A stretch of 64,000 bases of DNA from Gloeothece verrucosa PCC 7822 (GTDB lineage Bacteria; Cyanobacteriota; Cyanobacteriia; Cyanobacteriales; Microcystaceae), in assembly GCF_000147335.1 (NCBI RefSeq), contig NC_014501.1, forward strand, positions 682,001 to 746,000, given 5' to 3'. Of this stretch, positions 52,711 through 60,565 are shown one piece after another; positions within the stretch are counted from its first letter, which is position 1, and every line of letters begins with the position of its first letter. A program made the translations under genes and the position numbers. The notes below the pieces were generated by a model. The model searched no databases. It was not told where the DNA came from and was given only the letters and a program-made list of their open reading frames with translations.

Positions 52711-53838
52711 ATGCTTTTTAACAGAAGGAATATGCTTGCACTTTTAATGGTTGCGAGTATTGAGGGAACCATCCGGTTTTCTCAGGTTTCTCGTCATCAA
52801 GAATGTCCCCTACCTTTAAAAAAATCGGTTCCTAATTCTCCTCCTACTTCCCAAAATTTTCCTTACTTCTATCAGCTAAATAACAAATACGACCCCTATG
52901 GGTCTTGCTTGTTAACATCGACAGCAATGGTTTTAGGCTGTTTAGGGAAAACAGTTTCTCCGGATTCTCTTTATTTAGAATTCCAAAAGAGAAACTTAGA
53001 CAGATTTTTACACTCTGATATTCAATACTTACTCAATGAGTATGAAATTGATGATAATTGGAGTACAAATCACCAGTGGAGTAGGGTTATTTCTCATCTA
53101 AAGGCGGGTTATCCGGCAATATTTAGCGGACCGGTTTCGTTTACCTCTAGAGGCCACGTCATTGTCCTTTTAGGGGTCGAAGATGACAATTTCAGTTGTC
53201 ATGACCCTTATGGGAAGTTTGACGGAACCAAATACCTTAACAAGCCAGAAGCCGGTAAGTTTGTTCATTATTCCCGTGAATTAATTTTCGCTCAATCTGC
53301 CGGCGGCTCTGCTACTACTTGGGCGCATTTATGCCAGCCTCACCAGCCGCTAAAGCGAGTCATCGGTGACGAAAATTGCTCACAGCAGTTTAAGAATAAG
53401 GTTCGGCTTGTTGCTAAAAAAATCAACTGCGATCCGTCAGACCTGATGGCGGTCATTAGTTGGGAAAGCGACGGGACGTTTAGCCCCAGTAAACAAAACT
53501 ATGCTGGCTCTGGTGCTACTGGATTAATTCAATTCATGCCGCATACAGCCTTAGCATTGGGTACAACAACCCAAGTCTTGGCTCAAATGACGGCTTTAGA
53601 TCAGCTTGATTATGTTGAAGAGTATTTCAACATGATTGATCCAGCAAAATTAAAAAAATCTTTGGCCGATCTATATATGGCTGTGCTGTATCCCAAAGCC
53701 ATAGGGAAAAGCTTAAACTATGGGCTTTTCACGACACCAGGAATAGCTTATCAACAGAATTCGGGCCTAGACATTAACCGAGATGGGACTATCTCTGTTA
53801 GTGAGGCAGTAGCCAAAATTCAAGCCAGGTTCATCTAA
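52711..53838 (+). CDS. C39-like peptidase-lytic transglycosylase-EF-hand fusion
   Basis: This 375-aa protein has a short hydrophobic N-terminus (MLALLMVASIEG) and a papain-like C39-family domain (about 48-190) with Cys66 in GSCLLTSTAMVLG, His149 in RGHVIVLLG and Asp165. A lytic transglycosylase domain (about 225-340) follows, with Glu252 in ISWESDGTF and GATGLIQFMPHTA. A C-terminal DINRDGTISVSE (354-365) is a full 12-residue EF-hand calcium loop. It would cut cell-wall peptide and glycan bonds. It may serve entry or exit of the element through the envelope. The Pro-Val protein lies upstream on the same strand. Confidence 0.78.
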   Translation: MLFNRRNMLALLMVASIEGTIRFSQVSRHQECPLPLKKSVPNSPPTSQNFPYFYQLNNKYDPYGSCLLTSTAMVLGCLGKTVSPDSLYLEFQKRNLDRFLHSDIQYLLNEYEIDDNWSTNHQWSRVISHLKAGYPAIFSGPVSFTSRGHVIVLLGVEDDNFSCHDPYGKFDGTKYLNKPEAGKFVHYSRELIFAQSAGGSATTWAHLCQPHQPLKRVIGDENCSQQFKNKVRLVAKKINCDPSDLMAVISWESDGTFSPSKQNYAGSGATGLIQFMPHTALALGTTTQVLAQMTALDQLDYVEEYFNMIDPAKLKKSLADLYMAVLYPKAIGKSLNYGLFTTPGIAYQQNSGLDINRDGTISVSEAVAKIQARFI

Positions 53839-53869
53839 AATTGACTCATCAATTCTATCTATTTTGTTT

Positions 53870-53906
53870 CCTGAAATGTAACGTTACGTTTCAGGATTTA
53901 TTTTTT
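53870..53906. terminator. Bidirectional terminator/palindrome containing GTAACGTTAC
   Basis: A near-perfect 26-bp palindrome (CCTGAAATGTAACG TTACGTTTCAGG, 53870-53895) sits between the convergent lysin and DUF3987 genes, followed by a T-rich run. It can terminate transcription from both sides. Its core GTAACGTTAC is repeated elsewhere in the element. Confidence 0.7.
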
Positions 53907-53976
53907 GGGGCTAAGGTTAAGCTGTTTGTGTTAACCATGCACAGACGGGGGTTTTCGCTGATGACGTTAATATGAG

Positions 53977-56268
53977 CTATATATAGGGTTTTTCCTGGGA
54001 AAATCCTTTGATAATGCCCCTTTCCATCGCTCCTTTTTTGGTTGTCCAGCTAACCTCGTCTCCTATTTCGAATTTGGGTTGTTTAACCGGTTTTAACTCG
54101 ACCACATTGCCCACATTGCCCACATTGCCCACATTTTGATTTTCAGGGGGTTCTTTTGGTTCAGGTGAACTATTAATAGGTTTGTGGTCATTGTGGTTAT
54201 TGTGGTCATTGTGGGCAGGAATTTTAAATTTTAAACCCTTCCCTACACCCTCGATGATTCCCTTACCCATTTCGGCTAACCGAGCAAACCAGCCTCGAAT
54301 CTCCTCACAGGACACGCTTTTTTTGATTGAAGTGGATAGGCTGTGATAAACGTCACGGGCTGTAATCGCTTCTGAGTTGTTCCGCTTACAAAGCTCAATT
54401 ACCTTAGCGAGGTTACTCGGGAGAGACTCACCCAAGCCGCCATAAATACTCTCAATCTGTGCGGCGTAAAAATTAGCCAGTGCGATCGCGCTGTTAATCG
54501 TATGAGCGCCTATCGATTCTGGCGGCACTTCTCCCTTCATAGCGTATTCAATGCAGTGAAGATTTAAGGCTAGTTTGCCTACAAGCCCCTCTGCTTTGCC
54601 CCAAACGTGTCGCATCGGTGTTGAAGTGTGTATGCTGATTTTGCGCTGTTCATATTCGTTATAGGCTTTGCAGTATGCGCGGAAAGCATCACGAGAAAGC
54701 CGATAAGTCATCACAGGAAAACCGGCAATTTGTTCATATAATTCCACTAATAGCGGGTTTAGGTCTATTGCTCCTCCATCCTCGCTCATAACTGACGCGG
54801 TTAACGGCTGCTGAACAAAAATAAACCGCGCCCATTTGCCGTTGTCGTCTTCCCCGTTTCCTAAAAGGTTGTGCAGAACTTTTGGCTGTATTCCTCCGAA
54901 AATGGAGAGGGGAACACATTCTAGGTCAACGACTCCCGATTCTGATGATTTTCTCAGCCTAACCTCACCAGCGCCGTCATATTGGCTTAGAAAATCCTGT
55001 TCATCAGACCCCTTGCCGCCTCTGTAAGCGTTCATACCACTGAAGACCCCGGCCAATTCATCTTTAAGGTAAAGCAGGGATTGTTCAGGATGCTTATCAA
55101 ATTGGTTAATTATGGCCTCAGAGGTCGCATTAGTAAAATAATAGATTTTGGGGTGGGGTTTTTTTGGCTCCCCATCGGGGAACTCTTCTAAGAGGTTTTC
55201 CTTGTCATTTTTCTTCATCCTCTCGTATTTGTTAATAAGTTGCTGATATTCTTCTAATTCTCGGTTATAAACCTCTCTTGCTCGGTTTTGAAGCTCCCGC
55301 AAAGGCTTAACAATCATCGCCTTGATTAGAGGGCTTTTTTTCTGAGAGCTAGGGGCTACGATTCCCCCGTATAAATTAGGGGTAACGCTGAAATCGAGCG
55401 CTTCATTTATGATCAGCTTGGTTTTGGGGAAATGTAGGCCGCTGACTCCACAGAGTAAAGCCGTAAGGTAGCATTCCGGCTTTAGATTAAGCCAGCCAGC
55501 TAGTTTTAAAACAGGGGTAGCCAAACACTCTGGGAGAATTTGTCTTAGAACTAGGCTCATTTCTTGGGCTGAGAGGATTTTGTCTGTTTCTTCCTCAATG
55601 CTGTCCTTTTCTTCTATATCTCCTAATTCTTTCTTGATTGGCTCTAAATACTCTTTGCGCCATTCCCATGAGCCAATCCGCTCTTTTTTCCTCAGTTCCT
55701 CTAGTTTGATCTGTATTTCGGTTTCTGTTAGGTCTGCACACTGAAGAATCTGCTTAATTTGCTCATACAGAAATTTAGTCTCAGATTCTCCTGGGGTGAG
55801 GTGGTTTAAAGCCGTGATTTTAGTAATTAAATCTTGTTGTAGCTGGAAAGGGTTGTTTTGCCGGTCTTTCACCTCTTCTAGAAATTCATGGGCTAAATCT
55901 CTCAGCCGCCGCCGCTCGTAGTGGGTAATCAAGATCCCAGCGTACCCTTTAATATTAGCCGCCGATGCTGTGCGTTCAATTAATTGGAGTAACCGATTTT
56001 GCCCCCCAATTTTTTCTAAAACTTTTTTACTTTCTAATGCTTCCTGCATAAGCATTAAGTCGGTTTTACTACCCTTGCGATGAAGTTCTAGGGCGAGCTC
56101 GTAGATTGTAGCGTGACCCTGAGCATAGAAATGTTCAGGTTTTAGTAAATTGGCTACCTTTCCTATGGCGTGAGGATCAAAGAGAATTCCACCTAATATA
56201 AGTTCCTCGGCTTCGAGATTAGCCATGTATTGATATTCGTCGTCCTGGGTCTTTAATTGTGCGATCAT
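53977..56268 (-). CDS. DnaB-N/DUF3987 replication protein
   Basis: In this 763-aa protein the first 150 residues match the DnaB helicase N-domain (LEAEELILGGILFDPHAIGK, FYAQGHATIYELALELHRKG). From about 235 it is a DUF3987 domain with a Walker-like strand GGIVAPSSQKKSPL and LYLKDELAGVFSGMNAYRGG. These proteins are common in cyanobacterial mobile elements and are thought to act in replication or initiation. A low-complexity region (HNDHNNHND, NVGNVGNVGNV) precedes a short GDEVSW end. It is last in the leftward operon. Confidence 0.8.
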   Translation of the reverse strand: MIAQLKTQDDEYQYMANLEAEELILGGILFDPHAIGKVANLLKPEHFYAQGHATIYELALELHRKGSKTDLMLMQEALESKKVLEKIGGQNRLLQLIERTASAANIKGYAGILITHYERRRLRDLAHEFLEEVKDRQNNPFQLQQDLITKITALNHLTPGESETKFLYEQIKQILQCADLTETEIQIKLEELRKKERIGSWEWRKEYLEPIKKELGDIEEKDSIEEETDKILSAQEMSLVLRQILPECLATPVLKLAGWLNLKPECYLTALLCGVSGLHFPKTKLIINEALDFSVTPNLYGGIVAPSSQKKSPLIKAMIVKPLRELQNRAREVYNRELEEYQQLINKYERMKKNDKENLLEEFPDGEPKKPHPKIYYFTNATSEAIINQFDKHPEQSLLYLKDELAGVFSGMNAYRGGKGSDEQDFLSQYDGAGEVRLRKSSESGVVDLECVPLSIFGGIQPKVLHNLLGNGEDDNGKWARFIFVQQPLTASVMSEDGGAIDLNPLLVELYEQIAGFPVMTYRLSRDAFRAYCKAYNEYEQRKISIHTSTPMRHVWGKAEGLVGKLALNLHCIEYAMKGEVPPESIGAHTINSAIALANFYAAQIESIYGGLGESLPSNLAKVIELCKRNNSEAITARDVYHSLSTSIKKSVSCEEIRGWFARLAEMGKGIIEGVGKGLKFKIPAHNDHNNHNDHKPINSSPEPKEPPENQNVGNVGNVGNVVELKPVKQPKFEIGDEVSWTTKKGAMERGIIKGFSQEKPYI
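54098..54133. repeat. Nine-base microsatellite CCCACATTG x4 in the DUF3987 gene
   Basis: Four head-to-tail copies encode VGN repeats near the protein's C-terminus. It is a slippage-prone coding tract in a linker region. Confidence 0.75.
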
Positions 56269-56388
56269 AATTCCTCTTTAATTAAACGGGATATTTGGTT
56301 TATCATTGAGAGGAACCAACTTAATCAAGCGACTCTATTAATTCTTCGAGTTGTGCGATAAAGTCAATTCCTATCTACTACGGGCGGT

Positions 56389-56793
56389 TTATAAACCGCC
56401 TTTATTAAGCTTTTCCAAAGCCGGTAAAGTCTGAAGATGTTCAATGTAAGCCTTTAATTGTAAAGGCTGTAATTTTTGGGGCATAAATAAAATTAAATTG
56501 GTGTAATTAGAGAAGTGAGAATATTTCTGGCGAGAACCCCAGCCTAATCGCTTATATTCTTTCTCTAGGAGGGCTAATAATTCTTTTTCGTCAGCCGAAG
56601 GAAAATGCTTCTTATAGTAATTTTCCCTTTTCAGTTGACGGATATATTCTGCCCATTCGTTAATATCTAAAAGATACCGTGAACGCTTGTTAAATAAGCC
56701 TTCTAGATGGGTTTTGGCTTGGTCAATCGTCCATCCAAGCTCTAGAATTAATTGATTGGATTCTTTGATTAGTTCGCCAATGTCACTACTCAT
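56389..56793 (-). CDS. Hypothetical protein of the early operon, 134 aa
   Basis: This is a basic, mostly helical protein (QLILELGWTIDQAKTHLEGLFNKRSRYLLD, KELLALLEKEYKRLGWGSRQ), with a short Leu-rich C-terminal helix. It overlaps the previous gene by eight bases (GAGTAG/ATGAGT), indicating an operon. No family is recognised. Nucleic-acid binding is possible from its charge. Confidence 0.6.
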   Translation of the reverse strand: MSSDIGELIKESNQLILELGWTIDQAKTHLEGLFNKRSRYLLDINEWAEYIRQLKRENYYKKHFPSADEKELLALLEKEYKRLGWGSRQKYSHFSNYTNLILFMPQKLQPLQLKAYIEHLQTLPALEKLNKGGL

Positions 56794-57007
56794 CTTCCAT
56801 TCCGATAGTTATTTTTTTAAGTTCTTGTTCGGTGAAATACTCAACCTCATTATTGCCTATTGAAAATAGGTAAACCCATCCACTCTCTGTAACATCCCAC
56901 AAACGAAAACTGATTTTTCTAAAATATGTTCCGTTTCTGGAAATAGGGGTTTTTACCTCTTCTCCTTTTTGAAATTTAGGCTCTGGAATTTTGCTATCGA
57001 GTGTCAT
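56786..57007 (-). CDS. Small hypothetical protein with SH3-like start
   Basis: This 73-aa protein begins KFQKGEEVKTPISRNG, similar in feel to the KFEIGDEVSWTTKKG end of the DUF3987 protein. It may contain a small SH3-like barrel. It overlaps both neighbours (ATGA at 57004-57007 and eight bases at the other end), consistent with translational coupling. No function known. Confidence 0.55.
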   Translation of the reverse strand: MTLDSKIPEPKFQKGEEVKTPISRNGTYFRKISFRLWDVTESGWVYLFSIGNNEVEYFTEQELKKITIGMEDE

Positions 57008-57183
57008 AAACCCTCCACGTTGTAACCTAATTTAGTGAAAAAAGCCTTAAGTGAAATTCGATAATATTGACAAAACTTAATGATTAGTTCGGGCGGTATT
57101 GGTTCATATAACCAAAAAGTCGTCCTGTCAAAACTTACTTTTTTAGTCATTTTTAGTTCATACGGCTGCTTAAGGATTATCAT
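57004..57183 (-). CDS. Small hypothetical protein, 59 aa
   Basis: The start is uncertain. The ATG at 57183 overlaps the upstream gene by 14 bases. A second one at 57150 gives MTKKVSFDRTTFWLYEP, with no ribosome site either. The C-terminal helix pair (ELIIKFCQYYRISLKAFFTKLG) looks like part of a small HTH. No recognised family. It lies within an overlapping operon. Confidence 0.5.
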   Translation of the reverse strand: MIILKQPYELKMTKKVSFDRTTFWLYEPIPPELIIKFCQYYRISLKAFFTKLGYNVEGL

Positions 57184-57610
57184 TCTGTGTATAGCCAAAA
57201 GCTTCGGCTAATTCTTTAGGTGAACAATCTAAGGCATAACAAAGCTTCATCGTATTTTTTAGCGTTATATGCCTACGACCAATTACATAGCTCGTAAGCG
57301 AATCATAAGAAACTCCAGATATACGGGCTAAAGCTCTACGGTCAAGATTTTTTTTCGCCAATAAAATGTCTAATGGATGTTTACTGCTGTTGTCTTTATT
57401 TTCTAGAATTTTGCTTAAGCAGTTACAATTCTTGTTAGTAACATCTTGCTCGAGTCGCGCTAACAACATATCAGCCAATTTAACCGCTCTATTGACCAAC
57501 TCTTCGTCGTGGTCTTCTTCTTCCTCTGGTTCGTTTGGGTCAAAAATTAGCTGGTTCATCTCGATAAACTTGAGCATAAAGTCAGTGGCTATTTTAGTCC
57601 GATCATTCAT
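57170..57610 (-). CDS. XRE-family HTH regulator (operon-leading)
   Basis: This 146-aa protein has a C-terminal Cro/CI-type HTH (about 85-140): ILLAKKNLDRRALARISGVSYDSLTSYV, then RHITLKNTMKLCYALDCSPKEL. The N-terminal half is an acidic helical domain (EPEEEEDHDEELVNRAVKLADMLLARL) and could dimerise or receive a signal. It heads the leftward operon. Two TGTGAATTGG copies at 57647 and 57674 lie just upstream and could be its operator. Confidence 0.75.
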   Translation of the reverse strand: MNDRTKIATDFMLKFIEMNQLIFDPNEPEEEEDHDEELVNRAVKLADMLLARLEQDVTNKNCNCLSKILENKDNSSKHPLDILLAKKNLDRRALARISGVSYDSLTSYVIGRRHITLKNTMKLCYALDCSPKELAEAFGYTQNDNP

Positions 57611-57646
57611 ACCAAATCCTCTCTTATTCGTTATTGGTTTGTATTT

Positions 57647-57683
57647 TGTGAATTGGCAGTCTGTCTAAATTTCTGTGAATTGG
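57647..57683. promoter_or_regulatory. Direct repeat TGTGAATTGG x2 upstream of the regulator
   Basis: TGTGAATTGG occurs at 57647-57656 and 57674-57683, 27 bases apart. Both sit in the leader of the leftward operon, just upstream of the 57610 start. Likely operator half-sites. Confidence 0.45.
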
Positions 57684-57693
57684 GGGTTAAGGC

Positions 57694-57718
57694 TGACGAT
57701 CACGGTTAGTGATCGTCA
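57694..57718. promoter_or_regulatory. Perfect 10-bp hairpin TGACGATCAC-GGTTA-GTGATCGTCA
   Basis: Ten perfect pairs and a 5-nt loop, followed on the plus strand by AAATTTTTT. It lies between the two XRE genes. It could be an operator for either regulator or a terminator for antisense transcription. Confidence 0.55.
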
Positions 57719-57755
57719 AATTTTTTAACTCTCCCTGTGGTTTGTCAATCAAGGT

Positions 57756-58058
57756 TTAACCTTGAGAAGTATGGTTGTTACGGACTAATTCTTTATCGTC
57801 AGGAATTTGAGAAACATCGATTCCTAATTCAAAAAAAAGCGTCTTTAGGCTAATACCATACAGTTTCGCTAATGCGGCAGCATTTTCTAGACTGGGCATC
57901 GCTTTACCAGACTCCCAATCTGCTTGTCTTCTTTCGCTAACCCCAATCAGTCTTTTGACATCAGGTCTAGTTAAATTGGCAGATTCTCGACGTTTCCTCA
58001 AAGGTGTTATGTTTTTATCACTTTCAGTTTCTTTCATTTTAACAGACGTTTGCTTCAT
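57756..58058 (-). CDS. XRE-family HTH repressor-like protein
   Basis: This 100-aa protein has a Cro/CI HTH (about 19-75) with TPLRKRRESANLTRPDVKRLIGVSERRQADWESG and AAALAKLYGISLKTLFFELG. No peptidase domain is attached, so RecA-stimulated cleavage is not expected. Its ATG lies within the 28-bp palindrome at 58044-58071, suggesting that it represses itself and the divergent unit. It is placed upstream of the leftward operon. Confidence 0.78.
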   Translation of the reverse strand: MKQTSVKMKETESDKNITPLRKRRESANLTRPDVKRLIGVSERRQADWESGKAMPSLENAAALAKLYGISLKTLFFELGIDVSQIPDDKELVRNNHTSQG

Positions 58059-58071
58059 GAAGTAAACGTCT
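58044..58071. promoter_or_regulatory. 28-bp near-perfect palindrome over the repressor start
   Basis: AGACGTTT-GCTTCATGAAGT-AAACGTCT is self-complementary except for one G/T pair, and the central CATG contains the repressor start codon. A third related half-site (GGACGTAAACTTCATG, 58087-58102) is inverted nearby. TTGAC-N6-GTCAA (58071-58086) lies between them. This is the best operator candidate of the element. Confidence 0.65.
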
Positions 58072-58292
58072 TGACAATCTGGTCAACAGGACGTAAACTT
58101 CATGTATAGCGGTAAACGACATCCTACCCCCCTAGGGAACGGTGCAAATGTTCATATGTAGGGGTTAGTAGGCTGTTGTAATTATCTCGCTTGCTTTGCT
58201 TAGGTGAATTATTTTTCACCAACCCGTGAGGGGCAAAAATATATAGTTCCCTAGCCTTTTTCATTCATCGGGAGGTGATGCCTATAAATAAG

Positions 58293-58318
58293 AAAAACCC
58301 CCACCAAATAGCGAGGGT
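58293..58318 (-). terminator. Terminator of the 145-aa membrane protein gene
   Basis: On the minus strand ACCCTC pairs with GGGGGT (one G-T pair) around a 10-nt loop, followed by TTTTTC. It lies about 40 bases after the stop. Confidence 0.55.
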
Positions 58319-58356
58319 AGAGGATTCAAAAAGACAGCATGAGCATGATTACCGTG

Positions 58357-58794
58357 TTAATTCTTCCTATTAAGGAATAAGTAACGGGCTTGGTAAAAAT
58401 AAGCAAGAACTACCAAGAAAATTATTTTCAAGTAGTTCTCACAGTCTGAGCCGAGAACAGTTGCTAAGTTGACATAACCGTTATAGCGAATATATTCAGC
58501 TATCGTGCAAATTAACAAAGCCACTGCACAAGCCAACCAACTCCAAAAACCATCAATCCAACTTCCGATGCTAGGAAAGTCAAAGGAATTTTCCTCAATT
58601 CCTTGATTGAGAAAAGCCAGGAAAATCAAGGGTATTACAACTAACCAAATAAAAGACTCAAAGCCCGAAGCTTCAGAGATTGAGTAGTTGAAAACCCGCG
58701 CCATAAATATCAATGGAGTTAAGGCAACAAATAAAACTACGGCTCTGAACCAAGCCCCAGGAGAAGGAAACCAACGGGGATAAACCATAAACAT
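58357..58794 (-). CDS. Four-helix membrane protein of the element, 145 aa
   Basis: Four hydrophobic segments are visible (AVVLFVALTPLIFMARVF, FESFIWLVVIPLIFLAFL, FWSWLACAVALLICTIAEYI, YLKIIFLVVLAYFYQARYLF) with short polar loops. No signature motif. Small membrane proteins in such elements often act in immunity or exclusion, but there is no direct evidence. It is transcribed towards the repressor region and has its own terminator. Confidence 0.6.
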   Translation of the reverse strand: MFMVYPRWFPSPGAWFRAVVLFVALTPLIFMARVFNYSISEASGFESFIWLVVIPLIFLAFLNQGIEENSFDFPSIGSWIDGFWSWLACAVALLICTIAEYIRYNGYVNLATVLGSDCENYLKIIFLVVLAYFYQARYLFLNRKN

Positions 58795-59105
58795 AACTCT
58801 TAGCTGTCTATTAACAGTATTCCCAAATTTTCAGGAAAATTATGACTTCAAACTCCGAAACATAGTTAGCTACTAAATAAAACTGTAGGGAGTGGACGGG
58901 GATAACCACTAGGAACGCGGAGGCGGCGGAAGGTCAAAAAACCCCACCACCAATTCACAGAGACTTTAATAAGTTCAGTTGGTTTGAGATTTTACTTAGT
59001 TAAAAAAAGGAGGTGCATACTCTCTTGTAAGCAGTCTTTTATATTGGGTGAGTTGCTTACTTACTCACCCTTTTCCTAACATTCTCAATTTATTCTTCAA
59101 TAAAA
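58795..59105. promoter_or_regulatory. Divergent region with terminator hairpin, possible small RNA
   Basis: Between the divergent membrane-protein gene and the rightward small-gene series. A GGGTGAGT/ACTCACCC hairpin with TTTT (59046-59074) is a clean terminator on the plus strand. An upstream GC-richer stretch (58895-58950) with no ORF could be the start of a short RNA. A purine-rich AAAAAAAGGAGGTGC (59004-59018) also occurs. Confidence 0.4.
59046..59074 (+). terminator. Intrinsic terminator GGGTGAGT/ACTCACCC plus TTTT
   Basis: Eight perfect pairs, 9-nt loop and TTTT tail. No annotated plus-strand gene ends just before it, so it implies an upstream transcript, perhaps a leader or small RNA. 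Confidence 0.6.
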
Positions 59106-59471
59106 ATGAGCAAATCCTTCAACTTTTTAATGACAAGATTTACTATCACTGAAGGCTCAGATAAAACGTACTTTTATCTGACACTGAGTAAACGAAATTT
59201 TCCGCTTACCTGGGAAAAATTAATCTTATTTTTCTGTAATGGGTTTATTGATGATTGGGAGGTTAGCATTGAAAACTCAAGGGCTAGGCTTCATTATTAC
59301 TGGTTAATGAATGACTTAGAACCCTACCAAGGCAAAAAAGACGAGTACACCGACTTACCCTGCTGGGCTAAACCTTTTGTAGCTCCTCCACACAATCATC
59401 TCCCCTCCACTTTGGCTGAAATAGAGAAGCAATGGGAGCAAGATTTAGACAGTATCCCTTTTTATTTTTAA
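59106..59471 (+). CDS. Hypothetical protein of the element, 121 aa
   Basis: This is a soluble protein with Trp/Tyr-rich beta segments (FTITEGSDKTYFYLTLSKRNF, WEVSIENSRARLHYYWLMND) and an acidic end (TLAEIEKQWEQDLDSIPF). No recognised family. It is the first gene of the rightward small-gene series. ATG at 59106 follows a T/A-rich leader without a strong ribosome site. Confidence 0.55.
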   Translation: MSKSFNFLMTRFTITEGSDKTYFYLTLSKRNFPLTWEKLILFFCNGFIDDWEVSIENSRARLHYYWLMNDLEPYQGKKDEYTDLPCWAKPFVAPPHNHLPSTLAEIEKQWEQDLDSIPFYF

Positions 59472-59505
59472 AACCAGTCATCAGAACATACAAATTAGAG
59501 GAACT

Positions 59506-59696
59506 ATGAACGAACAAACAACCAAAAAAGAAGCCCTGAAAGAACAATTACACATTCTTGTCAATCGTATTCGATTTTAGAAATAGTCACCGCTCTTAAG
59601 GAATTAGCCGCAGAAGCCCATACGAATAACCCCGGCTTCGGCTTTGATCAAGATGCTGATGCTTTGGCAAGGGCTGAAGAATTTATCAATAATTAG
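59506..59696 (+). pseudogene. Frameshifted small gene (or -1 frameshift product)
   Basis: The ATG at 59506 opens a frame (MNEQTTKKEALKEQLHILVNRIRF) that stops at 59580 inside a TTTT run. A second frame directly continues as TALKELAAEAHTNNPGFGF ... LARAEEFINN with stop at 59694. Restoring one base joins them into one protein of about 62 residues. GAGGAACT precedes the ATG. A slippery-site recoding event is possible. A simple frameshift mutation or base-call error is the more ordinary reading. Confidence 0.6.
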
Positions 59697-59706
59697 AGGA
59701 AAGAAA

Positions 59707-59958
59707 ATGAGTATAAGGTTTTTATCTTCCACTGAACCTAATAAATTAATCGAACAACCGGAATGGCTTTCTTTTGCTCCTGCTTTCATCAATTTCTACT
59801 GCTACGAAATTGATACAACAAATCAAGCTTTTGAAGAAACAATAGAGGGGGAATTTGACCAGCCGATTGAAATTGATGATTTATTGTTCGGCTTTGGTTT
59901 TGATAATATCCATTTCCTAGAAGAAGATTCATCTACTCTCGAATTTAACTTAGCCTAA
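59707..59958 (+). CDS. Hypothetical acidic protein of the element, 83 aa
   Basis: The start is the ATG at 59707, directly behind GAGGAAAGAAA. A TTG at 59644 would add 21 residues overlapping the preceding gene. The product is acidic (EETIEGEFDQPIEIDDLLFGFGFDN), with no domain recognised. It resembles many small acidic phage-encoded proteins, some of which mimic DNA. No direct evidence. Confidence 0.55.
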   Translation: MSIRFLSSTEPNKLIEQPEWLSFAPAFINFYCYEIDTTNQAFEETIEGEFDQPIEIDDLLFGFGFDNIHFLEEDSSTLEFNLA

Positions 59959-59979
59959 TTGCATCTAAGGACAAAATTA

Positions 59980-60288
59980 ATGGAAACTCAAACAATTGAA
60001 ATTTCTCAAAGCAACAAAAAACTTCTTGGCGCTATTGGGATGAAATCTTATTTGCTAAGTAAAAGATTCCAAAATAAAGTAAGGCTAATCAAAGATTTTG
60101 AAGGAGATCCTTTACATGAAGACTTAAAAAATTTGGAACAAACAGAAAAATCCATAATATGGTCGTTGATAGATGAACCCGACCTAACCATAGGAACTAT
60201 GGTTTTTACCTACCATTGTGCAATTCATACCATTGAGGATTTATTGCAAAAAGGTTATATCGAGATAGAAGAATCTAAAAGGAGGTAA
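59980..60288 (+). CDS. Hypothetical protein of the element, 102 aa
   Basis: The start is the ATG at 59980, with AAGGACAAAATTA before it. An upstream TTG would add seven residues. Helical protein (LLGAIGMKSYLLSKRFQNKVRLIKDF, LEQTEKSIIWSLIDEPDLTIGTM). Family unknown. Spacing to the next gene is six bases, with AAAAGGAGGT as ribosome site. Confidence 0.55.
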   Translation: METQTIEISQSNKKLLGAIGMKSYLLSKRFQNKVRLIKDFEGDPLHEDLKNLEQTEKSIIWSLIDEPDLTIGTMVFTYHCAIHTIEDLLQKGYIEIEESKRR

Positions 60289-60293
60289 AAAAA

Positions 60294-60497
60294 ATGCAAA
60301 GTAAGCCGCGATACGAACAAGAATTATCAGACGATGATCTGGAAACTTTAAAGGGACTTGTAACTCAAAACAGCTTATTAGCTGTTGTCCACAGCCTTTA
60401 TGATATTTGCGAGCAAATGTCCTTCGAGTACCCCTCAGACAATTGGCTCTACGACGCTGATTCCTTAGCAGTAGCAGCCGAAAAGATCAACAACTAA
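60294..60497 (+). CDS. Small acidic protein of the element, 67 aa
   Basis: The ATG at 60294 lies behind a strong ribosome site (AAAAGGAGGTAAAAAAA). The product is acidic and helical (QELSDDDLETLKGLVTQNSLLAVVHSLYDI). No family recognised. Confidence 0.55.
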   Translation: MQSKPRYEQELSDDDLETLKGLVTQNSLLAVVHSLYDICEQMSFEYPSDNWLYDADSLAVAAEKINN

Positions 60498-60565
60498 ATT
60501 AAAGGCTATAACTCTCTAAAACCTTAAAAGGATAAGCACTAATTTAACCTTATCTAAACCAAAAA

